From contig NZ_JBFHIT010000018.1 in assembly GCF_041596335.1 (NCBI RefSeq), positions 10,992-74,991 on the forward strand: DNA of 64,000 bases. The letters are read 5' to 3'. The stretch comes from Mangrovibacterium sp041596335. GTDB lineage: Bacteria > Bacteroidota > Bacteroidia > Bacteroidales > Prolixibacteraceae. Under the pieces are notes generated by a model. That model had not been told where the DNA came from. It was given only the letters and a program-made list of their open reading frames with translations, and searched no databases. The position numbers and the translations under genes are program-made. Of this stretch, positions 53,344 to 62,755 are shown one piece after another (position 1 is the first letter of the stretch; each line of letters starts with the position of its first letter).

Positions 53344-54651
53344 TTACTTCGCCGTTTTTAACAGAAATTCACGGAAATCCTCAAACGAAGTGCTGAGTTC
53401 AACCGAGAGCTTTTCGCCCTTCATAAATTCAGCTAACTTCTCCGGCAAGGGTACATTCCCGGTTCCGATAATACCTTCAACCGTTTCGGTAAACTTGGCC
53501 GGATGCGCCGTTTCCAGAAAGACCCCTGTTTCACCGGGCGCTAAATCCTCGCTTAAAGCTTTATAGGCGCAGGCTCCATGCGGATCGAGCAGATAGTTAT
53601 GTTGCTGGTAGACGTTCAACAAGGTCGCTTTAATCTCGTTATCAGAATAACGAAAACCCTTCATCACCTGTTTAATTTGTTCGTGTGATTCTCCGAAAAG
53701 ATCCAGTATTCGGGCAAAGTTACTTGGGTCGCCCACATCCATCGCATTGGCTATGGTAGCCACAGATGAACGCGGTTCGTATTTTCCATTTTGAAGGTAT
53801 TTGTATACAATGTCATTTTCGTTATTAGCCGCAATGAATCGTTTGATTGGCAAGCCCATTTTCTGCGCAAACAACCCTGCAGTAAGATTTCCGAAATTAC
53901 CACTGGGCACGGCAATCACCAACTCATTCTCCATTCCTTGCTCTTTCAACCGGGCATAAGCGTTGAAATAATAAAACGCTTGCGGAAGGAAACGAGCCAC
54001 ATTAATGGAGTTAGCAGAAGTCAGTGTCAACGCTCCTTTGAGTGTTTCATCAAGAAAAGCCGTTTTCACCAGGCGCTGGCAATCGTCGAATGTTCCGGCG
54101 ACCTCAATTGATGTGATGTTCTGGCCAAGCGTTGTAAACTGCTTTTCCTGAATCTCACTCACCAAACCTTTTGGATAGAGCACATAAACATCGATTCCCG
54201 GAACTGCCAGGAACCCATTTGCCACAGCACTCCCCGTGTCGCCCGATGTTGCCACCAGCACATTCACATGCTCTTTATTTCCTTTCAGGAAGTAGGCCAG
54301 CAAACGCGCCATAAACCTTCCGCCAACATCTTTAAAAGCCAATGTCGGCCCATGAAAAAGCTCAAGTGAATATATGGAGTCGTGAACAGGCACCACCGGA
54401 CAATCAAACTGTAAGGTGTCGTAAACCAGCTCTTTAAGATCAGCTTCCGGGATATCTTCACCAAAGAAAGCCTTTGCAACCTCAAACGAGATTTCCTGAA
54501 AAGTCATCTGATGAATATTCTCAAAAAAAGAAGCCGGCAATGGATTGATACGTTCCGGCATAAATAGGCCTTTATCATCGGCTAAGCCTTTGGTTACCGC
54601 TTGTTTTAGCGATACTTTCGACACGGTTTTGTTAGTGCTGTAATATAACAT
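53344..54651 (-). CDS. thrC: threonine synthase
   Basis: PLP enzyme converting O-phosphohomoserine to threonine, 435 residues. The PLP lysine is Lys107 in TLAFKDVG; SGDTGSAVANGF is the phosphate-binding loop, and ESLVYPKGLVSEIQEKQ-like VLYPKGLVSEIQEKQFTT and VPSGNFGNLTAGLFA are family marks. It is the last gene of the threonine operon, 73 bases after the ApgM-family gene. Confidence 0.96.
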   Translation of the reverse strand: MLYYSTNKTVSKVSLKQAVTKGLADDKGLFMPERINPLPASFFENIHQMTFQEISFEVAKAFFGEDIPEADLKELVYDTLQFDCPVVPVHDSIYSLELFHGPTLAFKDVGGRFMARLLAYFLKGNKEHVNVLVATSGDTGSAVANGFLAVPGIDVYVLYPKGLVSEIQEKQFTTLGQNITSIEVAGTFDDCQRLVKTAFLDETLKGALTLTSANSINVARFLPQAFYYFNAYARLKEQGMENELVIAVPSGNFGNLTAGLFAQKMGLPIKRFIAANNENDIVYKYLQNGKYEPRSSVATIANAMDVGDPSNFARILDLFGESHEQIKQVMKGFRYSDNEIKATLLNVYQQHNYLLDPHGACAYKALSEDLAPGETGVFLETAHPAKFTETVEGIIGTGNVPLPEKLAEFMKGEKLSVELSTSFEDFREFLLKTAK

Positions 54652-54724
54652 GGTTAATTTCTAATTCCTGATTTCAAATTCCAACCTTTACGCCCGATCC
54701 GATGGCGCTACTCATCAATTCTAC

Positions 54725-55933
54725 CTATTCGCTTAAAAGCGCTTCCATAAAGTCGCGCCCATGGATTAGACCATAACTTCCTTTGGTGACGGTAAATTCA
54801 TCATAGGCTTGCACCCCATCGGCTGCCTTACCTGGTTTGTATATAATGAATGGAACCGGATCTTTTGTATGCACAGTTGTAGCGCATGGTGTAGGGTGAT
54901 CGGGCAAAACGGCAATCGTGACAGGTTCGTCCATTTTTGCTGTTTCTTCGACCAAATATTTCACCACTCGTTGATCCAGGTATTCAATGGTTTTCGTTTT
55001 CAGCTCCACATCGCCTTCGTGTCCGGCCTCATCACTTGCTTCAATATGCAAATAAACCAGGTCACATTCCTTTAGTGCTTCGATTGTCGCCTGTGCTTTT
55101 CCTTCGTAATTGGTGTCATATAAACCGGTAGCACCTTCAACTTGAATTACTTTCATTCCGGCGTACACGCCAATTCCCTGAATCAGGTCGACAGCAGATA
55201 TAACAGCCGACTTTTCAACCCCATACATTTCTTTCAATGTAGGCATTTCTGGTTTATAACCGGGAGACCACGGCCATATACTATTGGCAACATCTTTTCC
55301 GGCAGCTTTACGCTTCTGGTTTACCGGATGTTCGGCTAAAATGTCAATCGATTTTAAAATCAAATCATTCAACAGAATAGCGGTCTCGGCTGATTCAGCT
55401 GCTTCTGCTTTAGGCAGATAGTCTTTCCATGGTTTTCCGGGGACATCGTGCGGAGGTGTACAGCCCAGTTGTTTTTTACCTCCTTTAATGACTAATAAAT
55501 GACGGTAAGAAACACCTTTGTGAAAAATCACACGATCGTTGCCCAGTTTTTCATTCAGGAAATCAATCAGGTCGTGGGCTTCCTCATTGGAAATATGCCC
55601 TGCTGAATGGTTTTTAATATTCTCACCGGCCAAACAAATTAGGTTACACCGAAGCGCTAAATCGCCGGGGTGCAAAATCACCCCCATACTCGCTGCTTCC
55701 AGCGTACCGCGACCTTCGAACACCTTGGGCACATCGTAGCCAAGCACCGACATATTCGCGATCTCGCTACCAGGATGCATTCCTTCCGGAACAGTTACCA
55801 ATTGACCGCAGCGTCCCAATTTTGCCAAACGGTCAATCTCAGGTATGTTCGCCATTTGAAGCGGTGTTTTTCCTCCGTAATTTTCCAATGGCTCATCAGC
55901 CATGCCGTCTCCTAAAACGATAATATATTTCAT
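54725..55933 (-). CDS. ApgM-family protein, probable homoserine kinase of the threonine operon
   Basis: Alkaline-phosphatase superfamily protein of the archaeal-type cofactor-independent phosphoglycerate mutase family, 402 residues. Metal-binding motifs: VLGDGMADEPLE at the N-terminus, EIANMSVLGYD with the nucleophilic Ser, HIEASDEAGHEGD and AVLPDHPTPC. It sits between thrA and thrC on one strand, and no thrB-type (GHMP) homoserine kinase is in the window. In Bacteroidota an ApgM homologue in this position is thought to phosphorylate homoserine, so that role is preferred here; the sequence alone would be annotated phosphoglycerate mutase. Confidence 0.88.
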   Translation of the reverse strand: MKYIIVLGDGMADEPLENYGGKTPLQMANIPEIDRLAKLGRCGQLVTVPEGMHPGSEIANMSVLGYDVPKVFEGRGTLEAASMGVILHPGDLALRCNLICLAGENIKNHSAGHISNEEAHDLIDFLNEKLGNDRVIFHKGVSYRHLLVIKGGKKQLGCTPPHDVPGKPWKDYLPKAEAAESAETAILLNDLILKSIDILAEHPVNQKRKAAGKDVANSIWPWSPGYKPEMPTLKEMYGVEKSAVISAVDLIQGIGVYAGMKVIQVEGATGLYDTNYEGKAQATIEALKECDLVYLHIEASDEAGHEGDVELKTKTIEYLDQRVVKYLVEETAKMDEPVTIAVLPDHPTPCATTVHTKDPVPFIIYKPGKAADGVQAYDEFTVTKGSYGLIHGRDFMEALLSE

Positions 55934-56055
55934 CTCAAAAAATACAAGTTAAAAATTCCAAAATCCAAATCTCTTCCAACGAAAGCAAATGACACTCGTT
56001 AAAGTTCAATCCGCCTCCATTTTTTTGAGTTCTATCTAATTCCGATTGGCTTCGT

Positions 56056-58485
56056 TTAGATATTCGACACCCGGATAATGTCGGCAAAAACTCCGGCTGC
56101 CGTCACTGCTGCTCCGGCACCATATCCCTTAATAATCATCGGAAACTCGTTGTACCGTTCGCTGGTAAACATCACCAGGTTATTGCTTCCCTGAAGGTCG
56201 AAAAACGGATGTCCCTGAGCGACTTCCTGCAACCCAACTTCAGCATGTCCGTCTTCGTATTTGGCTACAAAACGCCAGCATTTATTTTCTGCATCAAGTT
56301 TCTGACGACGCTCTTCAAAATCAGTGTCGACCTTGGAAATATTGGCCCAGAAGTCATCGATCGTTCCTTCAAAATAATTATCCGGAATGAAGGTGTTGAT
56401 CTGCACGTCGTCTTTTTCAATCTTATAACCCGATTCACGTACCAAAATCAGAAGCTTACGCACAACATCAATTCCGCTCAGATCGATCCGCGGATCTGGT
56501 TCCGAGTAGCCTTCTTCTTTAGCCAACTGAATGGTTTTACTCAATGGCACATCTGCGGAAATGGTATTGAAAATAAAGTTCAACGTTCCGGAAAGAACCG
56601 CCTCAATCTTCAAAATTTTATCACCGGCATTCACCAAATCATTCAAGGTATTGATAATCGGCAATCCGGCTCCAACGTTGGTTTCGAAAAGGAACTTAAC
56701 TCCCTTGTTCTTGGCAATACTTTTCAGCTTTTTATAATTGTTGTAATCCGACGAAGCAGCAACTTTGTTGGCTGTAACGATGGAAACGTTCGCATTCAGT
56801 AAATCGGCATACAAGTCAGCCGAGTTGTTGGAGGCGGTACAATCCACAAACACTGAGTTGTAAATATTCAGATCGATAATCGCCGCTTTATAAGCGGCCA
56901 GGCCTGATTCTACCCCATCTATCTCGAGACGATCGCGGAAACCATTGATATCAATGCCATCCCGGTCGAGCATCATTTTTTTCGAATTGGCAACGCCGAC
57001 CAGCTTAATTTTCAAATGCTTTTCTTTCAGCAATTTTTCTTGCTGCTGTTGAATTTGCTTGAGCAAATTGCCGCCAACCAGACCCATACCCAACAAAAAA
57101 ACATTCAACTCCACATTTTCAGAGAGAAAAAATGACTCGTGTACCACATTCAATGTTTTTCGCAGGTCGCTGTTTTTTACAACCCACGAAATATTCAATT
57201 CGGATGCCCCTTGAGCAATGGCAATTATGTTGATCCCATTTTTACCGATTGTATTAAATAACTTGCCGGCAATACCGGTTGAATGCTTCATATTTTCACC
57301 AACGATGGCAACAATAGACAAGTCATTCTCCACCTCAACTTTATTGATTTTATGGGACATGATTTCCCGCTCAAATTCAGCACGAATCGCAGTCTCGGCA
57401 GAAACAGCCTTGGGTGTATCAACAGCAATAGAAATAGAATTCTCAGATGACGCCTGCGAAATCAATATGACGTTGATATTATTTACAGCCAGCGCACTGA
57501 ACAAACGCATTGATATACCGGTAACACCAACCATCCCCAATCCCTGAACAGTAATCAGGCTGATATTTGAAATGGACGAGATTCCTTTAATCGGACGGTC
57601 TTTCCCATTCATCCGGCGGCTTGTGATCAACGATCCGGACGCCTGCGGATTCAACGTATTTTTAATAAAAGTTGGAATACCTTTTTTGTAAACCGGCAAA
57701 ATTGTTGGCGGGTAAATCACTTTTGCACCAAAATGAGACAGTTCCATCGCTTCCGCGTAGCTCAACTCTTCAATCACATAGGCTTTACTAATCACCCGTG
57801 GATCAGCCGTCATAAAACCATCAACATCGGTCCAGATTTCCAACACCGAAGCATCTAAAGCGGCAGCATAAATTGCAGCAGTATAATCGGAACCTCCCCG
57901 CCCCAATGTCGTGTAGTCACCATCTGAATTGGAGGAAACAAATCCCGGAGCAATGCAAATGCCTTTAAACTCGCCCAAAGCGGCTTTAATCAATGTATTG
58001 GTCAAGCTAAAATTAACTTGCGCTTTTCCAAACGCGCTATCAGTTTTAATCAATTTCGACGAATCAATCCAACTGGCATCATCAATAAATTCGCTTATAA
58101 TCAATGATGACAATCGTTCGCCAAACCCACCGATTTTATCGAGTGTTTTATCAGTCAGCTCGCCAATCATACTTACACCAACAATCACACGCTCAAGCTC
58201 ATCCAATAGCTGACTGACACGTTCTTTAACTTCCTCTTTTTGTTCGCCCTCAAATAGCTGATCGACCAACGATTCGTGGCGTTCGCGAATCGCCGTTATT
58301 TCCGTGTTGAAATAATCCGTTCCGAGGATCGCCATTTTAGCGGCGTTCAAGATTTTATCGGTAATTCCACCTAAAGCAGAAACCACCACGACAACATTAT
58401 CGTTCTGACTCTTAACGATCTCTTTTACCTTTCGGATATTTTCGGCACTTCCAACAGAGGTACCTCCAAATTTCAACACTTTCAT
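56056..58485 (-). CDS. thrA: bifunctional aspartate kinase / homoserine dehydrogenase
   Basis: Catalyses the first and third steps from aspartate to homoserine, 809 residues from the ATG at 58485 (the frame runs four codons further). The kinase has MKVLKFGGTSVGSAENI, GRGGSDYTAAIYAAALDA and WTDVDGFMTADPR; two ACT domains (about 315-460, including ISLITVQGLGMVGVTG and VAIVGENMKHSTGIAG) provide allosteric control. The homoserine dehydrogenase starts near 465 (NVFLLGMGLVGGNLLKQI) and contains TANKVAAS, FLFETNVGAGLPIINTL and KEEGYSEPDPRIDLSG. First gene of the threonine operon, preceded by a long leader. Confidence 0.97.
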   Translation of the reverse strand: MKVLKFGGTSVGSAENIRKVKEIVKSQNDNVVVVVSALGGITDKILNAAKMAILGTDYFNTEITAIRERHESLVDQLFEGEQKEEVKERVSQLLDELERVIVGVSMIGELTDKTLDKIGGFGERLSSLIISEFIDDASWIDSSKLIKTDSAFGKAQVNFSLTNTLIKAALGEFKGICIAPGFVSSNSDGDYTTLGRGGSDYTAAIYAAALDASVLEIWTDVDGFMTADPRVISKAYVIEELSYAEAMELSHFGAKVIYPPTILPVYKKGIPTFIKNTLNPQASGSLITSRRMNGKDRPIKGISSISNISLITVQGLGMVGVTGISMRLFSALAVNNINVILISQASSENSISIAVDTPKAVSAETAIRAEFEREIMSHKINKVEVENDLSIVAIVGENMKHSTGIAGKLFNTIGKNGINIIAIAQGASELNISWVVKNSDLRKTLNVVHESFFLSENVELNVFLLGMGLVGGNLLKQIQQQQEKLLKEKHLKIKLVGVANSKKMMLDRDGIDINGFRDRLEIDGVESGLAAYKAAIIDLNIYNSVFVDCTASNNSADLYADLLNANVSIVTANKVAASSDYNNYKKLKSIAKNKGVKFLFETNVGAGLPIINTLNDLVNAGDKILKIEAVLSGTLNFIFNTISADVPLSKTIQLAKEEGYSEPDPRIDLSGIDVVRKLLILVRESGYKIEKDDVQINTFIPDNYFEGTIDDFWANISKVDTDFEERRQKLDAENKCWRFVAKYEDGHAEVGLQEVAQGHPFFDLQGSNNLVMFTSERYNEFPMIIKGYGAGAAVTAAGVFADIIRVSNI

Positions 58486-58767
58486 TATATGAATCAATTA
58501 ATTAGATTTTTCAAAAAGCTCCTGAACTTAATCATACACAGACTAAAATCCCGGCCTTTTTCTGACTGGCTTATATCGCTATTTCATGCGTTTTTGATGC
58601 GATTCGCCGCATGCCATCCATAGGATTCAGGGAATCAAAACACATTTCAGATTCCGATTCATCACACGCATTACTTCAGCGCCACACCTGCATTCAACCA
58701 GATATTACAATAAGCCCCAAAAATATGCTTATTTATTATTACTTTCTAATATTTACTAACAAAATTA
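58486..58767 (-). promoter_or_regulatory. long leader of the thr operon with alternative hairpins
   Basis: A minus-strand TAATTTTG (58760-58767) may be the -7 element, implying a leader of about 270 bases. Within it, arm CATGCG (minus strand, at 58608-58613) can pair with either CGCAT at 58597-58601 or CGCATG at 58585-58590, mutually exclusive hairpins. A 14-codon frame (58627-58671, MRVMNRNLKCVLIP) precedes them. Threonine/isoleucine codons are not enriched, so classic attenuation is not clear. Nothing else is seen in this spacer apart from the recA terminator. Confidence 0.4.
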
Positions 58768-58826
58768 GCCGTTAAAAGCTTCGCTTAACTTCAAATTGAA
58801 AGACAAGCAAGTTCGAAAACAGGAGC

Positions 58827-58865
58827 AAAAAAAAATCCGGATGAAGCAGCGCTCCACCCGGATTA
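58827..58865 (-). terminator. terminator of bcp-recA
   Basis: On the minus strand AATCCGGGTG/CATCCGGATT (one G-T) is followed by nine T, about 20 bases after the recA stop. Confidence 0.9.
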
Positions 58866-58883
58866 ATCTGCATAAAAATATTG

Positions 58884-59912
58884 TTACACCACAGCCGTCG
58901 TGCCTGCAGTTACCGCTTCAAAAATTTTACTTTCCAGTTCGTGTGCCAACTCCTGATTATCCTTTAGGATGGTACGAACCGACTCGCGTCCCTGACCCAA
59001 TTTTGTTTCGCCGTAGCTAAACCAAGAGCCACTTTTCTTAATGACATTATAGGTCACACCCAAGTCGATGATTTCCCCGGTTTTAGAAATCCCTTCGCCA
59101 TACATGATATCAAACTCTGCTTTTCGGAATGGTGGAGCCACTTTGTTTTTCACCACTTTTACGCGGGTATTGTTTCCTAGCACTTCATCACCATCTTTGA
59201 TTTGTCCGATGCGACGAATATCCAAACGAACCGAAGCATAGAATTTCAGCGCGTTACCTCCGGTTGTTGTTTCCGGGTTTCCGAACATCACACCAATTTT
59301 TTCACGTAATTGGTTAATGAAGATACAGCAGGTTCTTGTTTTGTTGATATTGGCTGTGAGCTTCCGCAATGCCTGCGACATCAAACGAGCCTGCAAACCC
59401 ATCTTCGAATCCCCCATATCCCCTTCAATCTCAGCTTTAGGGGTCAAGGCAGCAACCGAGTCAATAACAACAATATCGATTGCTCCGGAACGAATCAGGT
59501 TATCGGCAATCTCAAGTGCCTGTTCTCCGTTATCCGGTTGCGAAATTAGCAACTCATCGGTATCAACCCCTAATTTCCGGGCATAAAACGGATCGAAGGC
59601 ATGCTCTGCATCAATAATTGCTGCTATACCTCCCGCCTTTTGAGCTTCGGCAATCGCATGAATCGCCAACGTGGTTTTACCCGACGATTCCGGCCCATAA
59701 ATCTCAATGATCCGGCCTTTGGGGAATCCACCAACGCCCAACGCAATGTCCAACCCGATTGAACCGGTTGAAATGGAAGGAACTTCCTCGGCTACTTTAT
59801 CGCCCATCTTCATGATGGCACCTTTTCCGTAACTCTTTTCAATTTTGTCCATGGTTAGCTGAAGAGCCTTCAGCTTTTCCTTGTTCACATTATTTTGTTC
59901 TTCTTTTGCCAT
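58884..59912 (-). CDS. recA: recombinase RecA
   Basis: Central recombination and SOS protein, 342 residues. Walker A GPESSGKTT is at 73-81; then IDAEHAFDPFYARKLGVD, the L1 region, and KALRKLTANINKTRTCCIFINQLREKIGVMFGNPETTTGGNALKF-type stretch carrying the L2 loop. C-terminal domain AHELESKIFEAV. It begins four bases after bcp ends, so the two are one operon. No SOS box can be recognised. Confidence 0.98.
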   Translation of the reverse strand: MAKEEQNNVNKEKLKALQLTMDKIEKSYGKGAIMKMGDKVAEEVPSISTGSIGLDIALGVGGFPKGRIIEIYGPESSGKTTLAIHAIAEAQKAGGIAAIIDAEHAFDPFYARKLGVDTDELLISQPDNGEQALEIADNLIRSGAIDIVVIDSVAALTPKAEIEGDMGDSKMGLQARLMSQALRKLTANINKTRTCCIFINQLREKIGVMFGNPETTTGGNALKFYASVRLDIRRIGQIKDGDEVLGNNTRVKVVKNKVAPPFRKAEFDIMYGEGISKTGEIIDLGVTYNVIKKSGSWFSYGETKLGQGRESVRTILKDNQELAHELESKIFEAVTAGTTAVV

Positions 59913-59915
59913 ATT

Positions 59916-60383
59916 CTATTTTAATTCTAAAGCTGTCATTAATTGATTTGTATGTTCTTTGGTTTTCACTTTTCCAAAAACTTCAGCAATCGTTCCGTTC
60001 TCGTCAATCACATAAGTTGTGCGCAAAACGCCCATGTATTTCTTGCCGTACATGTTTTTTTCACCCCAAACACCATAAGCGTCCAATATTTTGTGCTCTG
60101 TGTCGGCGATCAGGTTAAATTTGAAACCATATTTATCGGCGAACTTTTTATGGGATTCCACGCCATCCGGACTAACTCCAACGACCTCGAATCCCTGCGA
60201 GAGCCAATAGTCATAGCTATCATTTAAATTGCACGATTCAGCAGTACATCCGGGAGTATTGTCTTTTGGATAAAAGTATATAATTACTTTTTTCCCTTTG
60301 AAATACTGAAGAGAAATTGTCTCTCCGTTTTGATTAAGTCCATTGAAGTCAGGAGCCTGATCTCCCTTGTTTAATAAAGCCAT
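59916..60383 (-). CDS. bcp: thioredoxin-dependent thiol peroxidase (BCP/PrxQ)
   Basis: Peroxiredoxin reducing hydroperoxides, 155 residues. The peroxidatic Cys46 and resolving Cys51 are in PGCTAESC, the CX4C form of the PrxQ group, after FYPKDNT. The C-terminal half contains VVGVSPDGVESHKKFADKY, YGVWGEKNMYGKKYMG and TYVIDENGTIAEVF. First gene of an operon with recA, an arrangement that would link oxidative defence and DNA repair. Confidence 0.96.
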   Translation of the reverse strand: MALLNKGDQAPDFNGLNQNGETISLQYFKGKKVIIYFYPKDNTPGCTAESCNLNDSYDYWLSQGFEVVGVSPDGVESHKKFADKYGFKFNLIADTEHKILDAYGVWGEKNMYGKKYMGVLRTTYVIDENGTIAEVFGKVKTKEHTNQLMTALELK

Positions 60384-60406
60384 AACTCTTTATTGTTTAA
60401 TTACAC

Positions 60407-60414
60407 AAATATAC
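60407..60414 (-). promoter_or_regulatory. -7 promoter element of bcp-recA
   Basis: Minus-strand TATATTTG matches TAnnTTTG and ends 23 bases before the bcp ATG. Confidence 0.5.
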
Positions 60415-60656
60415 TTTAATAAATTCGAATAGCTGGATATGTGTCCGCAATTAATCGTCATTAATCCGACCAGAAACGCTCCTTTTTTTGAGCCTGAGGC
60501 GATTAGTCAAATCACATCCTCAAAACAACGTTTTGCAATTTTAGTTTCCTTCCAACAGAAATAATGACAAACTGAAATTAATTCCCGATCCATCGGCTTG
60601 TTCGCCTGATCTCTTGGAACATTTTTTGTAATTTTAGGTCGGTAAACGAACATTTT

Positions 60657-61988
60657 ATGTACCCAAGAATCAAACACCTTCGCCTCAAACTGTTTCGCAA
60701 TTTTCTGACAAGTAGTATCTGTCTGTTGTTCAGCATAAACCTCATCGCTCAATCTGACCCGGAGATGATTGCCAAACAGAATTTTTCGAATGGCCAATTT
60801 ACAAAGGCGCTACCTGTATTTCAAGATTTAGTTCGCCTTTATCCCGATGATCCGGAGTTAAACTACTATTTAGGCGCCTGTTTAATTGAAACCGGACAGT
60901 TTAGTTCGGCCGCCCATCAAGCATTAGAACATGCAGATGGCACGAAAAAATCGAACTGGTATCTGGCTCAATATTATCACGCCACCAACCAATGGGAAAA
61001 AGCGATGGAGTCCTATCAGGAATTCAAAGATAACGGCTCTCAAGAGGACATACAGGACGTTTCGCTTGAAGAAATGATGGAACTTTGCTCACAAGAGGTA
61101 AATCCCTACGGGTTGGCATCAGATGAAAACGAAACGCTCTCTGCCCCCCAGATTGAAATGCCGGAACAGATAACAAGTATTGAATCAACCAATTTGATAG
61201 AAAGCGCTCCGCTACCTCCCTCCGGCCCCAGCTACTCTGACAGTTTGATCTCGTTTCCTGTTAATGCAGAAATTACGTACTGGAAGGTTAGCCAGTTTAA
61301 ATCGGCCGAAGCCCGGCAAAACTTTATCGACGCGCGACTGCTGGAAAGCACATTGAAAACGCAATTACAAAACAGCAAACAACTACGTGAGAAATATGAC
61401 GAAGCCGATGATTTGGAAAAAGCCCGGCTTGCCGAATCAATTTTGAATTTGGAACAGCAAACGTACAACTTAAGCCGAGAAATAACCCAAAAAGATCAGG
61501 CCGCCCACGAAACTGAAGCGAACTACTGGCAAGCAGCTGATTTAAAGGAAATAAGTGAATTTAAAGCAACCGTCCGCCACCAGAAAGACAGCCTGGCCAA
61601 CGCATCGAAACAGGCGCAGGTGGAAGCCGAACAGCAGGCTCAACTAATTATCGTTGAAGCGACTGATTCGTTGGCGATGGATAGCCTGCAAACCGAAAGT
61701 CTTCCGGTTGATGAAATTACCTATCGAATTCAGATTGGCGCCTATAGAGATACCCCTCCCGAATGGGCTCAGCGGCTATTCAAAAAACTGTCGGTCTTGC
61801 GTCGAATCGATCAATACAAGGATGACAATGGAGTTACAGTGTACACTGTAGGCGAAATAAAAAACTATGAAGATGCACAACAAATGCTAAAACAGATTAA
61901 ATTAGAGGGCGTAAGTAATGCCATCATTGCTGCCTACAAAAACAAGGAACGTATTTCGTTGAACGAAGCCCGAAAAACTGCAGAATAA
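60657..61988 (+). CDS. TPR and SPOR-like domain protein
   Basis: Probable periplasmic or envelope protein, 443 residues, exact function unknown. A signal-like hydrophobic segment (LTSSICLLFSINLIA) near residue 20-32 is followed by TPR-like helices (about 37-130: AKQNFSNGQFTKALPVFQDLV, ELNYYLGACLIETGQFSSAA), a Pro/Ser-rich linker, a long coiled coil (about 205-320) and a C-terminal region (about 360-430, TYRIQIGAYRDTPPEWAQRLFKKL) resembling SPOR domains that bind denuded peptidoglycan. It abuts clpS by one base. Confidence 0.8.
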   Translation: MYPRIKHLRLKLFRNFLTSSICLLFSINLIAQSDPEMIAKQNFSNGQFTKALPVFQDLVRLYPDDPELNYYLGACLIETGQFSSAAHQALEHADGTKKSNWYLAQYYHATNQWEKAMESYQEFKDNGSQEDIQDVSLEEMMELCSQEVNPYGLASDENETLSAPQIEMPEQITSIESTNLIESAPLPPSGPSYSDSLISFPVNAEITYWKVSQFKSAEARQNFIDARLLESTLKTQLQNSKQLREKYDEADDLEKARLAESILNLEQQTYNLSREITQKDQAAHETEANYWQAADLKEISEFKATVRHQKDSLANASKQAQVEAEQQAQLIIVEATDSLAMDSLQTESLPVDEITYRIQIGAYRDTPPEWAQRLFKKLSVLRRIDQYKDDNGVTVYTVGEIKNYEDAQQMLKQIKLEGVSNAIIAAYKNKERISLNEARKTAE

Positions 61989-62269
61989 TGGACTCACAAA
62001 AAAAGCTACAGAAACAATCCGACGAGAACGAAAATACCCAATCGAAGAAGGAACGATTTCTCATCCTGCACAACGATGACTACCATTCGTTTGATTATGT
62101 GATTGAAGCCCTGATGCTTGTTTGTGAGCATGAACAGGAGCAAGCTGTGCAATGCACTTTATTAACACATTATAAAGGAAAATGTGATGTTAAAAAAGGA
62201 AGTTTTAATTACCTTAGACCAATGAAGCAAGCCCTTATCGCCAAAGATTTAAAAGCGACCATCGATTAA
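61988..62269 (+). CDS. clpS: ATP-dependent Clp protease adaptor ClpS
   Basis: N-recognin adaptor that hands N-end-rule substrates to ClpA/ClpC-ClpP, 93 residues. The N-terminus is a flexible, charged tail; the core opens with LHNDDYHSFDYVIEAL (typically NDDyn-T-fVv), with the binding Asp-Asp present, and the helix MLVCEHEQEQAVQCTLLTHYKGKC follows. The usual VHxxG is THYKG here. In an operon with the TPR/SPOR and nfeD genes; no clpA in the window. Confidence 0.9.
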   Translation: MDSQKKLQKQSDENENTQSKKERFLILHNDDYHSFDYVIEALMLVCEHEQEQAVQCTLLTHYKGKCDVKKGSFNYLRPMKQALIAKDLKATID

Positions 62270-62281
62270 CCTAAGCTGAAT

Positions 62282-62749
62282 ATGACTATTCTAATCATCC
62301 TGTTCCTCATTTTTCTTGGCATCCTGTTGCTTTTACTCGAGTTTGCCGTTATTCCAGGTGTAACGATTGCCGGAATTGGCGGAGTACTTTTACTTGGAGC
62401 GAGTATATACCTGGCCTTTGACACCTACGGTGTACTTTTTGGAATTATCACAACTGCATTTGTTATTATTGTTACACCACTATTGGTGCTAAAATTCTTT
62501 AAAAGCAGAGCCGGTAAAAAAATGGTATTGGATTCGGAAATCACCGGTCGGGTCGACGAGATCAGTGGTGAAACTATCCACATTGGAGATGAAGGAATCA
62601 CAATCGGCAGATTAGCTCCAACCGGGAAAGTCAGAATCAACCAACAAACCATGGAAGGCAAAGCGATCACCGGGTTTATCGACCAGGAGAAACCTGTTCG
62701 GGTTATCGAAGTTTTAAAAACACAAGTTATTGTAGAACCTATAAATTAA
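62282..62749 (+). CDS. NfeD family membrane protein (short form)
   Basis: Partner of flotillin-like proteins, 155 residues. Three or so hydrophobic helices occupy 1-75 (ILIILFLIFLGILLLLLEF ... IPGVTIAGIGGVLLLGASIYL), followed by an OB-fold beta domain (about 95-155, GRVDEISGETIHIGDEGIT) exposed to the cytoplasm or periplasm. The next gene encodes FloA six bases on, the standard NfeD-flotillin operon. Confidence 0.92.
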   Translation: MTILIILFLIFLGILLLLLEFAVIPGVTIAGIGGVLLLGASIYLAFDTYGVLFGIITTAFVIIVTPLLVLKFFKSRAGKKMVLDSEITGRVDEISGETIHIGDEGITIGRLAPTGKVRINQQTMEGKAITGFIDQEKPVRVIEVLKTQVIVEPIN

Positions 62750-62755
62750 TCAAAA

